This document shows positions 28,650-38,049 of a DNA stretch of 64,000 nt, one piece after another (within the stretch, counting starts at the first letter, position 1; each line of letters opens with the position of its first letter). The stretch is from Parashewanella hymeniacidonis (GTDB lineage: Bacteria; Pseudomonadota; Gammaproteobacteria; Enterobacterales; Shewanellaceae): positions 23,340 through 87,339 of the forward strand of contig NZ_JAFEUN010000002.1 in assembly GCF_016900895.1 (NCBI RefSeq), in the 5' to 3' direction. The position numbers and the translations under genes were made by a program. The notes below the pieces were generated by a model. That model searched no databases, was not told the DNA's origin, and saw only the letters and a program-made list of their open reading frames with translations.

Positions 28650-28701
28650 TGGTACCAAAGCTGGTGACGTTTGGTACCAACTTTGTCTGCATTTGGTACC
28701 A
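28650..28701. promoter_or_regulatory. Three TGGTACCA palindromes spaced exactly 22 bp (oriT-region iterons or operator array)
   Basis: TGGTACCA starts at 28650, 28672 and 28694. The 8-mer is a perfect palindrome, and GCTGGTGAC also occurs twice (28638 and 28660). The array lies 100 bases before mobC, so it is probably part of the origin of transfer or the mobC operator. The 22-bp period is two helical turns, putting all sites on one DNA face. The nic site was not identified with confidence. Confidence 0.65.
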
Positions 28702-28801
28702 CAGAAAGTTTCACCTCGAAAATGATAATCCATTGCTTGAAATTTAGCCGAAAAAGTGAAATAAAGAACTGACTAATCCTCGCTGATTATAGGAGTACAG
28801 T

Positions 28802-29329
28802 ATGGATGAAAGTGTTGTTAAAACACGCTTATCAATAAATGAAAAACTTAAATGGCAGCAGTTTTGCCAGGACAGTGGCATTAGCCAATCGAATATGCTG
28901 CGGATGATGATAAATAAGGTCACACCAGAAGCAGGAATTGATAACGAAATAAATGAACTGAAAACAGATAGAGTGTCAGTAAGGTTAACTAAGCATTGTC
29001 TGCAAAAAGTTCAACAACAAGCTGTCGCAGAAGGATACGTTTCCCAAAGTAACTGGGTTAGAGCCTCTATTATGGCTAATTTAAATAGAGAGCCAGTATT
29101 AACAGGTGATGAAATTCACGCTTTGAGAGAATCCAACCGACAACTTGCCGCAGTAGGCCGTAACCTCAATCAAATCGCCCGAGTGCTCAATATCGATTAT
29201 CGCTACAGCGACAAATTCACCAGAGAAATGATAGAAGTACTTGATGGTAAATTTGAACAGCACAAGGCCATGATTAATGACCTTATCAACAAAAACTGCA
29301 AACGTTGGGAGTTAGAGCAAGAAGAATGA
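28802..29329 (+). CDS. mobC: MobC-type relaxosome accessory protein
   Basis: 175 residues. The first part (TRLSINEKLKWQQFCQDSGI) is ribbon-helix-helix-like. The C-terminal segment LRESNRQLAAVGRNLNQIAR is the signature of the MobC family, which melts oriT for the relaxase. TAGGAG precedes the ATG. It lies between the iterated oriT-like array and the relaxase gene, the usual place for MobC. Confidence 0.88.
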   Translation: MDESVVKTRLSINEKLKWQQFCQDSGISQSNMLRMMINKVTPEAGIDNEINELKTDRVSVRLTKHCLQKVQQQAVAEGYVSQSNWVRASIMANLNREPVLTGDEIHALRESNRQLAAVGRNLNQIARVLNIDYRYSDKFTREMIEVLDGKFEQHKAMINDLINKNCKRWELEQEE

Positions 29330-29337
29330 TGTTATTT

Positions 29338-29366
29338 CGTCATGTCAGCGAAAGCGGGTATCCAGC
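29338..29366 (+). repeat. Dispersed palindromic repeat, end fragment
   Basis: CGTCATGTCAGCGAAAGCGG then GTATCCAG is one end of the repeat family seen at 51598-51680 and 54001-54117. It occupies the short gap between mobC and the relaxase gene. Confidence 0.55.
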
Positions 29367-29398
29367 GCCTTCTTAATGTTAGCTTTTAAGGAGTATTA

Positions 29399-30040
29399 AT
29401 GAGCAGACTGTTAAACGACTCAATTTCTGGTTTACTCAACGGTGATGTTAAAACTAAATCCAACCGAATTAAGAACAGCAACCACTACACAAAACGTGCA
29501 CCTGAAGTCATGGTTAAAGTCAGTGGTTTTGGTTACAACAACGCCCACACCGCAAACCACTTCGACTACATCAGCCGCAACGGAAAACTCGAACTAGAAG
29601 ACGAAACAGGGTTGATTTACCAAGAACAAAATGCAGTTCAACAACTGGCCAAAGACTGGAACGAATCAGACTTTCAACAACGTAAACGAACCCGCCACAG
29701 CACGCACCTCATATTCTCAATGCCTGACGGGACTGAACCAAAAGCGGTAAAACAATCAGTAAGAGAATTTGCTAAAAAGACCTTCGCTGACAATTACCAG
29801 TATGTGTTTGCATTGCATACCGACACAGACAGCCCGCACGTTCACCTCACCATTAAAAACCTTGGCTTTGATGGAAAGCGCTTTCATGTAAGAAAAGGCT
29901 TACCGCAAGTATGGCATGAGCAGTTTGCCGTTGAGCTTGAGAGGGTTGGTATAGCAGCAGAGGCTTCATCGGGTTTAAAGAAAATAAGTCAGCATGTTTC
30001 AGCTCTTTCAGCAAATGACTTAAATGTAGTTGAGCATTGA
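29399..30040 (+). CDS. Relaxase (MOBP/VirD2-like), short form
   Basis: 213 residues. The histidine triad of relaxase motif III is intact: His140, His147 and His149 in HTDTDSPHVHLTIKN. A tyrosine-rich region (SGFGYNNAHTANHFDYISR) near the N-terminus could hold the nicking Tyr. VirD2-type relaxases are usually much longer. Here the protein stops soon after the catalytic domain, with a tail (SSGLKKISQHVSALS) that does not look like the family. AAGGAG precedes the ATG. It may be truncated or a minimal nicking domain. Confidence 0.8.
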   Translation: MSRLLNDSISGLLNGDVKTKSNRIKNSNHYTKRAPEVMVKVSGFGYNNAHTANHFDYISRNGKLELEDETGLIYQEQNAVQQLAKDWNESDFQQRKRTRHSTHLIFSMPDGTEPKAVKQSVREFAKKTFADNYQYVFALHTDTDSPHVHLTIKNLGFDGKRFHVRKGLPQVWHEQFAVELERVGIAAEASSGLKKISQHVSALSANDLNVVEH

Positions 30041-30131
30041 GACCCAAGTTATCAGTACCAAAATTGTATGCAACCAAACCAATTTAATACGTCATTAATG
30101 AGTCTCTTTTGATATACAGTCTTGGACAAAT

Positions 30132-30542
30132 TTAGTATTCTATACGCTGTTTTCTTGCAAATGTGCGAAAGTCGAATAGTAGATTTTTGGCTTTGGGAAG
30201 TAAAAAGTTTATCTGAGAATCGGTTAAAATTGAATTTACGCCTTTATCAAGAGAATCTAACATCTGATTATTCTTCATAAAAATAGCATAACGATATGTA
30301 CCTATGACTCCTTGTTGCATAGGTGAAAGCTCTATTAATGTTCCCTCCACGTCAATAGTTACACTTTTGCTGTCTTCAACATATGCAAAAAATGGTTTTT
30401 TATTAGTAGAAAGAAGACCGATTGGTCGTGGAATGAAAGCATCTTGCATAAACGCTTTGAAGTAGAGAGCAAAGCCTTGCTGTTCTTTTGGTGTTCCTAC
30501 GATTTCGAAATCTTGATTTTGTTGATAGTATATTTTTTTCAT
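30132..30542 (-). CDS. Hypothetical protein
   Basis: 136 residues from the ATG at 30542, chosen because GGAG lies nine bases upstream; an in-frame start at 30578 has no such site. The protein is soluble with a mixed alpha/beta look and no motif I recognise. It is the first gene after the relaxase in the leftward cargo group and is separated from the nuclease gene by a 167-base AT-rich gap. Confidence 0.62.
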   Translation of the reverse strand: MKKIYYQQNQDFEIVGTPKEQQGFALYFKAFMQDAFIPRPIGLLSTNKKPFFAYVEDSKSVTIDVEGTLIELSPMQQGVIGTYRYAIFMKNNQMLDSLDKGVNSILTDSQINFLLPKAKNLLFDFRTFARKQRIEY

Positions 30543-30745
30543 TCTACAACTCCATATAATTTGATTATCAATATACATGGGAAAAAAGTAACTTCAGATT
30601 TATTACGCATTGATTTGTGATTCTTTTGAGTAAAAAATTACTGTAATACAGATGGATAAAGATTCAGAAAAATTAAGCATCTAGATGAAATAGTTAATCT
30701 CTAAACATTATAACTGCCTGAAAAATTGAATCATAATTTGTTTGT

Positions 30746-31897
30746 CTATTCTTGAAGCTGTTCACATATCGTTTTAAAAGATTCTAATTCGTAAATTGCT
30801 TTGGATAATTCATTAAATTGCTTGTAGAAGTTAATTCTTTGATCATCAGCTGAAGTGCAATCATCAAAGAATTTAGAAGTTGGACACATAAGCATAACTG
30901 GACGCCATTTATTAAACTTAATGGTCTTATGCTGAAGAGTATCAATCACCTGCCAGCCAAAGTCTTTAACTAATAACATGCTTTTAATATCACTGACTAG
31001 CTGATTATGTAACTCAGGGTTAGAAATTCCCTTTGCGCTAATACCTAGCTTTTCTTGGGCATCATCATTAAATTCAATGATCAAAGTTGTTAGTGGTTCA
31101 TCTTCAATAATCGAACAAACTCGGTGATCGTTACCATCAACGATAAATCCACAAAAAATCCCCGGTGACCAACGCCTTTTTCCTTGGCTATCTTGAGTGC
31201 CAAACTCTAAACCAATTCTTCCCCATCGCTGCTTTTTAGCATTATGTAGAAAGCCACACTCTCTAACTAAATACCAGTCTTCTAACTTGGCTTCATTAAT
31301 CAAGTTTTCCATCTGGTTAGCTATCTTCAAAGCAGAAAAATACTGATTCATCACTGAAATATTTACTGGTTTTGCTGGCACAAGCCCTTCCTTTTTAAAT
31401 AGAGCAAACAGCTCTTTAATCGCCCAACTATTTTCTTTTTCATCTTCACTTAAGTTTGTTTGGAAATACTGATAAATCTCATACCAACATAAGCTCAAAT
31501 CTGGTTTCTGTTCATGCTGTTTTCTTGAACGAGTGATCAGTACCAACTTGCAGTCGTTAAAGCCATTATGACTTTTAGACTTATCACGATAATTCTGTAG
31601 CTGATTGGTATGAAGGTAAGAGTTCACCTTATGCTCAAAAACTAATGCGAAGTCATCATATTGGATCAGCATATCTGGATATACACCATCAAAGTTTTCT
31701 TGTGTTGATATGACAGAGGGCTGCGATTCAATATCTAAACTAAGGTTTAACTTCTCATTTAACAGTTTTGTAAAAGCAGAAAGACAACTTGAATTATTTC
31801 TTAGCACCCAAGCAAAAGCTTCAGTGACGAAGTTTTCTAAAGGATCAGTATTTTCTCTCGGTCGATATTTACGTAGATTGACTAATAAACTGTCCAT
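30746..31897 (-). CDS. PD-(D/E)XK nuclease superfamily protein
   Basis: 383 residues. The N-terminal region reads ENFVTEAFAWVL (helix with Glu), then GVYPDMLIQYDDFALVFEHK with the D-(X)n-E-H-K core of PD-(D/E)XK nucleases, and YRDKS. The rest is an uncharacterised domain. Such single nucleases are common in defence islands. It lies closely downstream of the YggL-like and large hypothetical genes on the same strand, so they may work together. Confidence 0.75.
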   Translation of the reverse strand: MDSLLVNLRKYRPRENTDPLENFVTEAFAWVLRNNSSCLSAFTKLLNEKLNLSLDIESQPSVISTQENFDGVYPDMLIQYDDFALVFEHKVNSYLHTNQLQNYRDKSKSHNGFNDCKLVLITRSRKQHEQKPDLSLCWYEIYQYFQTNLSEDEKENSWAIKELFALFKKEGLVPAKPVNISVMNQYFSALKIANQMENLINEAKLEDWYLVRECGFLHNAKKQRWGRIGLEFGTQDSQGKRRWSPGIFCGFIVDGNDHRVCSIIEDEPLTTLIIEFNDDAQEKLGISAKGISNPELHNQLVSDIKSMLLVKDFGWQVIDTLQHKTIKFNKWRPVMLMCPTSKFFDDCTSADDQRINFYKQFNELSKAIYELESFKTICEQLQE

Positions 31898-31901
31898 AGT
31901 T

Positions 31902-32256
31902 TTAAAACCTTTGGCTATCAGGGTAATGTAAATTTATTGGTTTAAAGTCTCCAAACTCAATAATAGCCGAATGTTGATCTAATAAGCCTTTGATGCTTTG
32001 CACCTGTTTTTCACTTGGTAGATCGTAACGGCCATGGCAGCAAACTAAAAAGCTTGCATCTTGCCCGTTACCATAAGCCGCCAGAGCAATACATATCCAT
32101 ATCACCTAATAGCTCACACAAGTCGTCCACAAATTTGTCTTGTTCTAATGGATCTGCGACAAGTTTGAGACCGAACTCTTGCCCAAAGACACTGTATTCA
32201 TCGATAAATAACTTTTTGCGTAATCGTTCATTCCATTTTGCGTTTTGTTTAATCAT
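31902..32256 (-). pseudogene. YggL-like (DUF469) gene with a frameshift
   Basis: The first frame (32256-32068) encodes RLRKKLFIDEYSVFGQEFGL to FVDDLCELLGDMDMYCSGGL and stops. The next frame continues with AAYGNGQDASFLVC to HSAIIEFGDFKPINLHYPDS and ends near 31902. Joined, they give a protein of about 115 residues with the layout of YggL, a 50S ribosome-binding protein family. The break is around 32070-32085. It could be a mutation, a programmed shift or a sequencing error. Confidence 0.7.
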
Positions 32257-32289
32257 TCTCTCACTCTTAACGTAAACACCAAATTGAGA

Positions 32290-34137
32290 CTAAAACTCCA
32301 TTTCATTGTTGATACATACCATACACTCAACGCCATCAGCTAACTCAAAAAATGGCTTTATGCCTTTACAGTCATTACAGGCTTTAGCAAACGGTGCTGC
32401 ATGTTGGAATACATCCAATAGCTCTCGAATTAAATCAGGTGCAGGAGTTTCTGAAGTATCTAGTGCTTCTTTGTGGCCTATAAGTACTGAAACTTCATGA
32501 AGTTTTTCTTCATCAACAGCGGCACTTACCTTAATTAAGTGTGGACTTGATACCTCAGCAAGATTTAATGAAACAGGCGTCTTATTGCTTTTATTGAAGT
32601 TATATAAATAGTTACTATCTGCTGAAAGTATCCCCGATTCAATTAAGAATAAGAACAGTTCATTGTACTTTAAGATTTCTCTGTCAAATGTGTAAGAGCA
32701 TGGGTCATCAACAGATGAGTGGCTGTACATCTTTTGTAAAAGTCTCCAATCTGAGGCATCACTGATCCCACAACCTTTAATAGAATCAAAAACTACAGTT
32801 TGTTTTTCCTGAAATATTAAGTTAAATGAGAGCCAAATTTCTGGCTTAACATGCAAACAAAGAGCCAGTAGTTGGAGTGGCGATAACTCATCTGGATTAA
32901 TGCTCAAGAGCTGAGAAAATTCTGAATCTAAATATTGATGAATCAATTTGATAGGAAATGAAGCTGAAACAGGGAAAGCACTTTTATCTTTCCATACAGC
33001 CAATGTGAAGTCATCTTTATTTACAGAGACTTGAATATCGGTAATTGATTGATTAACACTTACCTTTTTTAGCCTCTGAAGATCTGCATAAATCGAGACT
33101 GATGAAGATTGCCTTAACACACGTTTATCAGCAACTTCGAATAATTCCTTTTCGAACGAACCTAATTTTCTATGCAAGTCTGATAAATTATCTTGTAATT
33201 CTATTCGTTCATCACGTAACTCTTGCTTATCTGACTCAATTTCATATTGGATGCCAAAATCAAATAATTCCGCTTGTGTTGTTGATGTACCCTCACGGTT
33301 AAGAACAAAGAGTGAAGCTGGAGATTCACTTCCAATATCACAAGTTAAAAAATCACTAAACTTAGCAAACCACTCTAATCCTTTATGCGTATCAGGGTTA
33401 TCATCCTGCCAATCCCATAGCATTTGGTGAAATAAATTAGCGCAGTCTCCACTGGTCAAACTCGGGTTTATTTCTGCTCCTAACCCAACAAGACGATTCA
33501 TCATTTCATAATTATCGTTTTGATAAGCGTGATACATTATAGGGGCGTCATATTCACCAAAACCTAACTCCCAATCAATATCTAAAAACCGGTGTGATGC
33601 GTGATATTCAGGCTTCTGTAGCCAAATATGGGGGATAAAACTTTTACCGTAGTGATGAAAGCCACAAAATCCTGCAAGATCGATATATTCGGACTCGATA
33701 AAGCAATCGGTATTGACATCAAATTGTTTAGAAAGAAGTAACAAATTAAAGCAAAGCGGAGAATTCATCGCCACTGCAAACGGTAAAGCAGAATTTTTGT
33801 AAAAAACTTGACTCCTTTCAAGTGCTAATAAAGCAAATACTATTTCGGGAAGCTCAACCGCAATGGCATATTCAAAGCCGGATAAACCGTCTAGTTTTTC
33901 ATATTGAAGGTCATCCATTTCACTAAGAAAAATTGCAGCTTGGAGTTGGTTGCCGCTTTTGATAAATTCTTCAACTTGTTCAATGGAAGGTTCAAATTCT
34001 TCTAATTGGTTTTCTGTATCAACCAGTTGAGCATTTTTAGCCTTAAAAGCTGTAACTTGTTTCTCAAACCAATTATTTTCAAAATTTTGCTTTAGGTTAT
34101 GCGTTTCAAGCATTTCCACATTTAGGGAAAACGACAT
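32290..34137 (-). CDS. Large hypothetical protein with ankyrin-like N-terminus and C-terminal CxxC pairs
   Basis: 615 residues. Residues about 75-240 contain repeat-like helical pairs (FEYAIAVELPEIVFALLAL, PFAVAMNSPLCFNLLLL, MYHAYQNDNYEMMNRLVGLG) reminiscent of ankyrin repeats. A coiled-coil stretch is near 305-345. The C-terminus ends with two CxxC pairs (CNDCKG and CMVC), a likely zinc site. No enzyme motif is seen. It lies 33 bases upstream of the YggL-like gene on the same strand. Function unknown, perhaps recognition in a defence cassette. Confidence 0.72.
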   Translation of the reverse strand: MSFSLNVEMLETHNLKQNFENNWFEKQVTAFKAKNAQLVDTENQLEEFEPSIEQVEEFIKSGNQLQAAIFLSEMDDLQYEKLDGLSGFEYAIAVELPEIVFALLALERSQVFYKNSALPFAVAMNSPLCFNLLLLSKQFDVNTDCFIESEYIDLAGFCGFHHYGKSFIPHIWLQKPEYHASHRFLDIDWELGFGEYDAPIMYHAYQNDNYEMMNRLVGLGAEINPSLTSGDCANLFHQMLWDWQDDNPDTHKGLEWFAKFSDFLTCDIGSESPASLFVLNREGTSTTQAELFDFGIQYEIESDKQELRDERIELQDNLSDLHRKLGSFEKELFEVADKRVLRQSSSVSIYADLQRLKKVSVNQSITDIQVSVNKDDFTLAVWKDKSAFPVSASFPIKLIHQYLDSEFSQLLSINPDELSPLQLLALCLHVKPEIWLSFNLIFQEKQTVVFDSIKGCGISDASDWRLLQKMYSHSSVDDPCSYTFDREILKYNELFLFLIESGILSADSNYLYNFNKSNKTPVSLNLAEVSSPHLIKVSAAVDEEKLHEVSVLIGHKEALDTSETPAPDLIRELLDVFQHAAPFAKACNDCKGIKPFFELADGVECMVCINNEMEF

Positions 34138-34200
34138 GCTTATGTCCTTATTATTTTTTGAGTATTTTAAAAGTCAGTGGAAAACGTCCAAAGACCAAAA

Positions 34201-34401
34201 TCAGTTTTTTAAGTCAGCTACTATCAACATTACAGTCAATAAAATAGAGATACCCAATATTGACCACCCTACCAAAGTCAACAAAGTCATCAGAAAATCA
34301 ACGATAGTGTGCCAGTTTTCGCGAACAAATTTTATCAATGTTACGAAACAAAAAAGTAAGGGTAAGCCTATAAAAAATTCTGCTAATTTCATTGTATTCA
34401 C
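34201..34401 (-). CDS. Small two-helix membrane protein
   Basis: 66 residues: LAEFFIGLPLLFCFVTLIKF and FLMTLLTLVGWSILGISILL are two clear transmembrane segments. It is on the strand of the cargo genes. The overlapping opposite-strand frame is polar and less gene-like. Function unknown. Confidence 0.5.
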   Translation of the reverse strand: MNTMKLAEFFIGLPLLFCFVTLIKFVRENWHTIVDFLMTLLTLVGWSILGISILLTVMLIVADLKN

Positions 34402-34537
34402 TCATATTGTTCAAAGTTTATGAGTAAACATACACAGATAAATCATCGCTTCAGATTAATTACACTCTTGACTGGTAACCTACCTAGTTGGTGATAAAAC
34501 AGCTCTTTAACGTAAATAAAATAACTGTTCAGACAAA

Positions 34538-35082
34538 TTACACATTTCCTGAATTGTATTTTTCTAGGGCGTTATCCGTTACTTTCGCTAAATTTTCAAA
34601 AAAGCGGATACACTTTTTAAGCTCGCCTTTTTTAATTACATCTGGTTGGTTAATGTCCACGACTGCACGATGCACGGCTTCTCCTCTCAACTTGATAAAA
34701 TCGTCCAGTTGAGTTTTGCTGTTTTGGGAATGTAATGCTGTAGTGTCCAATGTTCAGTAACATCAAAACCGAAGAATTCTCTGAATAGCATTTGTGTCTT
34801 AGTTGAATTAGGCGTATTGAATTGCTTTAGTTTGTCCCTAAACTGCTTTTCAACAAAGTTGCCCACTGTAGAACCTTTTAGAATACTGAACTTATTTTGG
34901 AAAAGTTCAGTTGCTACATCCTCAACGTAAGTTTCCCATGCAGTAAGCGCAAGAACCAAGCTGGCTTTTTTTAGGCTATTAGGTGGTGTTTGCTCAGGTA
35001 CAGCATTCATATTCTCATAACACTGAAATAGCTCAGCTGCGTCCCCGATTGCACGGCGAAAGGTTTGTAGAGATTGAGTCAA
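34538..35082 (-). pseudogene. RiboL-PSP-HEPN-type protein gene with frameshift
   Basis: The first frame (35082-34687) reads KKASLVLALTAWETYVEDVA and EHWTLQHYIPKTA, and the second (34750-34538) continues with KTQLDDFIKLRGEAVHRAVV. The join is a one-base shift near 34711. RGEAVH is the R-x4-H motif of HEPN ribonucleases, and the layout fits the RiboL-PSP-HEPN family. It lies just upstream of the divergent hsd operon, a common spot for accessory defence genes. Confidence 0.68.
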
Positions 35083-35301
35083 GATAATGTCCTTATTCTT
35101 TTATCACTATTTACACAAATCACAATACTATATTATTGAGTCCACATAGACTAGATTGACTCATATAATGAGCACCTTACGTGCAATATCAAATAATGTG
35201 GTCATGTTTATCAAGTTGAGTTAGCCCAGCTTGATTTTGCTCGTTATAATGCCTGTTATATTTTTACCAATAGTTACTCAGTAATTTCATAGGATTTAAT
35301 A

Positions 35302-36897
35302 ATGACAAGTGCTCAACAACGTGCTGAACTGCAACGCCAAATCTGGGCTATCGCCAACGATGTTCGTGGATCAGTAGATGGTTGGGATTTCAAGCAGTAT
35401 GTGCTTGGCTCGCTGTTTTATCGCTTTATCAGTGAAAACTTCATCAATTACATTACCGGTGGTGACAAAAGTGTCGACTATGCAGCAATGGCCGATAGTG
35501 ATGAAAATATTGAGTTTGCTAAAGACGACGCCATTAAAACCAAAGGCTATTTTATTTACCCAAGCCAGCTATTTAGTAATGTCGCCAGCAAAGCCAATAA
35601 AAATGAAAATTTGAACACTGATCTTGCGGCTGCTTTTGCAGCGATTGAAAACTCAGCAAATGGTTACGCTTCTGAACAAGACATTAAAGGCTTATTTGCA
35701 GACTTTGATACAACCAGTAATCGTCTTGGCCATACGGTTGAAGGTAAAAACACACGATTAGCAGCCGTTTTAAAAGGCGTTGAAAAACTTAACTTCGGCA
35801 ACTTTGAAGATAACCAAATTGATTTGTTTGGTGATGCTTATGAGTTCTTAATTTCTAACTATGCAGCAAATGCTGGTAAGTCAGGAGGCGAATTTTTTAC
35901 TCCGCAACATGTTTCAAAATTAATCGCTCAACTTGCCATGCACGGGCAAACTAGCGTAAATAAAATTTACGACCCTGCAGCAGGTTCTGGTTCACTTCTA
36001 CTGCAAGCCAAAAAACACTTTGATGCGCACATTATTGAAGACGGTTTTTTTGGGCAAGAACTTAACCATACTACCTATAACTTAGCCCGTATGAACATGT
36101 TTTTGCATAACATCAATTACGACAAGTTTAATATTCAGTTGGGTGATACCTTAATCGAACCACATTTTGGTGATGATAAACCGTTTGATGCCATTGTTTC
36201 TAACCCTCCATACTCAGTTAAATGGATTGGCAGCGGTGACCCAACCTTAATTAACGATGAACGCTTTGCGCCAGCAGGCGTGCTGGCACCTAAATCAAAG
36301 GCGGATTTTGCCTTTGTGTTACACGCTCTCAGCTATCTATCCAGTAAAGGGCGTGCAGCAATAGTTTGCTTCCCCGGTATTTTTTACCGAGGCGGTGCTG
36401 AGCAAAAGATCCGTAAATATCTTATCGATAACAACTATGTTGAAACCGTGATTTCCCTTGCTCCAAACTTGTTTTTTGGCACTACGATTGCGGTCAATAT
36501 CTTGGTGCTGTCAAAACACAAATCAGATACCAAAACGCAGTTTATTGATGCCAGCGGCTTGTTTAAAAAAGAAACCAATAACAACGTACTGACAGACGAC
36601 GAAGACGAGGAAAATCCTGGCCACATACAGCAAATCATGAAGGTATTCGCCAGCAAAGAAAACCTTGATCACTTTACACATTCTGTTGACCTTGATGCTA
36701 TTGCAACCAATGAGTACAACTTGTCAGTCAGCAGTTATGTTGAAGCTAAAGATACCCGAGTAATCGTAGATATTACGCAGCTGAACAGCGATATAAAAAC
36801 CACAGTCGCCAAAATTGACCAACTTAGAATAGATATTGATGCCATTGTTTCAGAGATTGAAGGTGAGCCAAAGCCAGCCAGCGAGGCTTCAGCATGA
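35302..36897 (+). CDS. hsdM: Type I restriction-modification methyltransferase subunit HsdM
   Basis: 531 residues, standard for HsdM. The SAM motif [11 protein letters not shown] and the adenine-methylation motif [12 protein letters not shown] are present, and the N-terminal helical domain ([20 protein letters not shown]) is typical of the type IC/EcoprrI group. AGGA lies before the ATG. It overlaps hsdS by four bases. It makes N6-methyladenine at the sequence chosen by HsdS. Confidence 0.95.
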   Translation: MTSAQQRAELQRQIWAIANDVRGSVDGWDFKQYVLGSLFYRFISENFINYITGGDKSVDYAAMADSDENIEFAKDDAIKTKGYFIYPSQLFSNVASKANKNENLNTDLAAAFAAIENSANGYASEQDIKGLFADFDTTSNRLGHTVEGKNTRLAAVLKGVEKLNFGNFEDNQIDLFGDAYEFLISNYAANAGKSGGEFFTPQHVSKLIAQLAMHGQTSVNKIYDPAAGSGSLLLQAKKHFDAHIIEDGFFGQELNHTTYNLARMNMFLHNINYDKFNIQLGDTLIEPHFGDDKPFDAIVSNPPYSVKWIGSGDPTLINDERFAPAGVLAPKSKADFAFVLHALSYLSSKGRAAIVCFPGIFYRGGAEQKIRKYLIDNNYVETVISLAPNLFFGTTIAVNILVLSKHKSDTKTQFIDASGLFKKETNNNVLTDDEDEENPGHIQQIMKVFASKENLDHFTHSVDLDAIATNEYNLSVSSYVEAKDTRVIVDITQLNSDIKTTVAKIDQLRIDIDAIVSEIEGEPKPASEASA

Positions 36898-38048
36898 GCC
36901 ATTTACATTTTATTGAAAAATTGTTGGATGGTGTTGAGGTTGAATCTGTGATGCTGGGTGAGTTAGCTGAAAACTGTGATTCAATGAGGAAGCCAATAAA
37001 AAGCGGCTTGAGGGAGTCAGGAAATATTCCATATTATGGGGCGTCTGGTATTGTTGACTATGTTAAAGAGTATATTTTTGACGGCGATTATTTACTTGTG
37101 TCAGAAGATGGAGCAAATTTGATCGCTAGGAATACACCTATTGCATTTAGTATAAGTGGCAAAAGTTGGGTGAACAACCATGCCCATGTATTAAAATTCA
37201 AAACCTATGAAGAACGTCGATTTGTCGAAATATTCCTAAATAGTATTGATTTAACTGCATATATTTCTGGTGCTGCACAGCCAAAGTTAAACAAAAAGAG
37301 TCTCAATAGCATAAAAATCCCTATCCCATGCCCAGATAACCCCAAAAAATCATTGGAAATCCAAGCTGAGATAGTGCGAATTTTAGATACGTTTACCGAG
37401 CTGACTACTGCGCTGAAAGCCGAATTTAATATGCGCAAAAAGCAGTATAGTCACTATCAGTTTGAAATGTTTAAATTTACAGAATCGACTCAGTATTTAA
37501 AAATTGGAGAGTGCTGTGATATCAAAAAAGGTTCAACGCCAATTAAAAAAGCAACACCAGGTAAATATCCACTTGTTGCCACAACTGAAGAAAGGCAGTC
37601 ATCTTCTGAATATCAATTTGACTGTGCTGCTGTATGTGTACCATTAATATCATCAAGGGGACATGGGATAGCAAGTATAGATCGGATATATTTTCAAGAG
37701 GGTCAATTTGCTCTTGGTAATATTTTGTGTGCAATCATCCCAAACGACAGTGGAGTTTTATCAGCAAAATTTCTAAGGTATTATCTCTTTGATAAAAAAG
37801 ATGTACTGCTAGTCCCCTTGATGAGAGGTGGCGCAAATGTGTCTTTAACCGTGGATTCTCTCAAAAAGGTTGAAATACCGATACCACCTATAGCTGATCA
37901 AAAGCGAATTGTCCGTATCCTCGATAAGTTCGACGAACTTTTGAAAGCTCTCCCTCGTGAAATCGAACTACGCCAAAAACAATACGAATATTACCGTGAT
38001 TTATTATTCACAGTCCCAAAACCACAAGAAGTAGAAGTAGAAGTATAA
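36894..38048 (+). CDS. hsdS: Type I restriction specificity subunit HsdS
   Basis: 384 residues with two target-recognition domains (about 15-155 and 200-350), each followed by a conserved helix ([20 protein letters not shown] and [20 protein letters not shown]). This tandem layout sets a bipartite target. It overlaps hsdM (ATGA) and is one base from prrC. The recognised DNA sequence cannot be predicted from this reading. Confidence 0.92.
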   Translation: MSHLHFIEKLLDGVEVESVMLGELAENCDSMRKPIKSGLRESGNIPYYGASGIVDYVKEYIFDGDYLLVSEDGANLIARNTPIAFSISGKSWVNNHAHVLKFKTYEERRFVEIFLNSIDLTAYISGAAQPKLNKKSLNSIKIPIPCPDNPKKSLEIQAEIVRILDTFTELTTALKAEFNMRKKQYSHYQFEMFKFTESTQYLKIGECCDIKKGSTPIKKATPGKYPLVATTEERQSSSEYQFDCAAVCVPLISSRGHGIASIDRIYFQEGQFALGNILCAIIPNDSGVLSAKFLRYYLFDKKDVLLVPLMRGGANVSLTVDSLKKVEIPIPPIADQKRIVRILDKFDELLKALPREIELRQKQYEYYRDLLFTVPKPQEVEVEV

Positions 38049-38049
38049 A

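Noticed and set aside
28650..28701. Spaced TGGTACCA repeats as a tiny CRISPR array.
   Set aside because: The repeats are 8-bp palindromes at 22-bp period with related spacer sequences; there is no repeat of CRISPR length and no cas gene.
34136..34423. Plus-strand open frame of 95 codons opposite the small membrane protein.
   Set aside because: It is polar with no recognisable motif and has no good ribosome-binding site. The minus-strand frame has two clear membrane helices and matches the direction of neighbouring genes.
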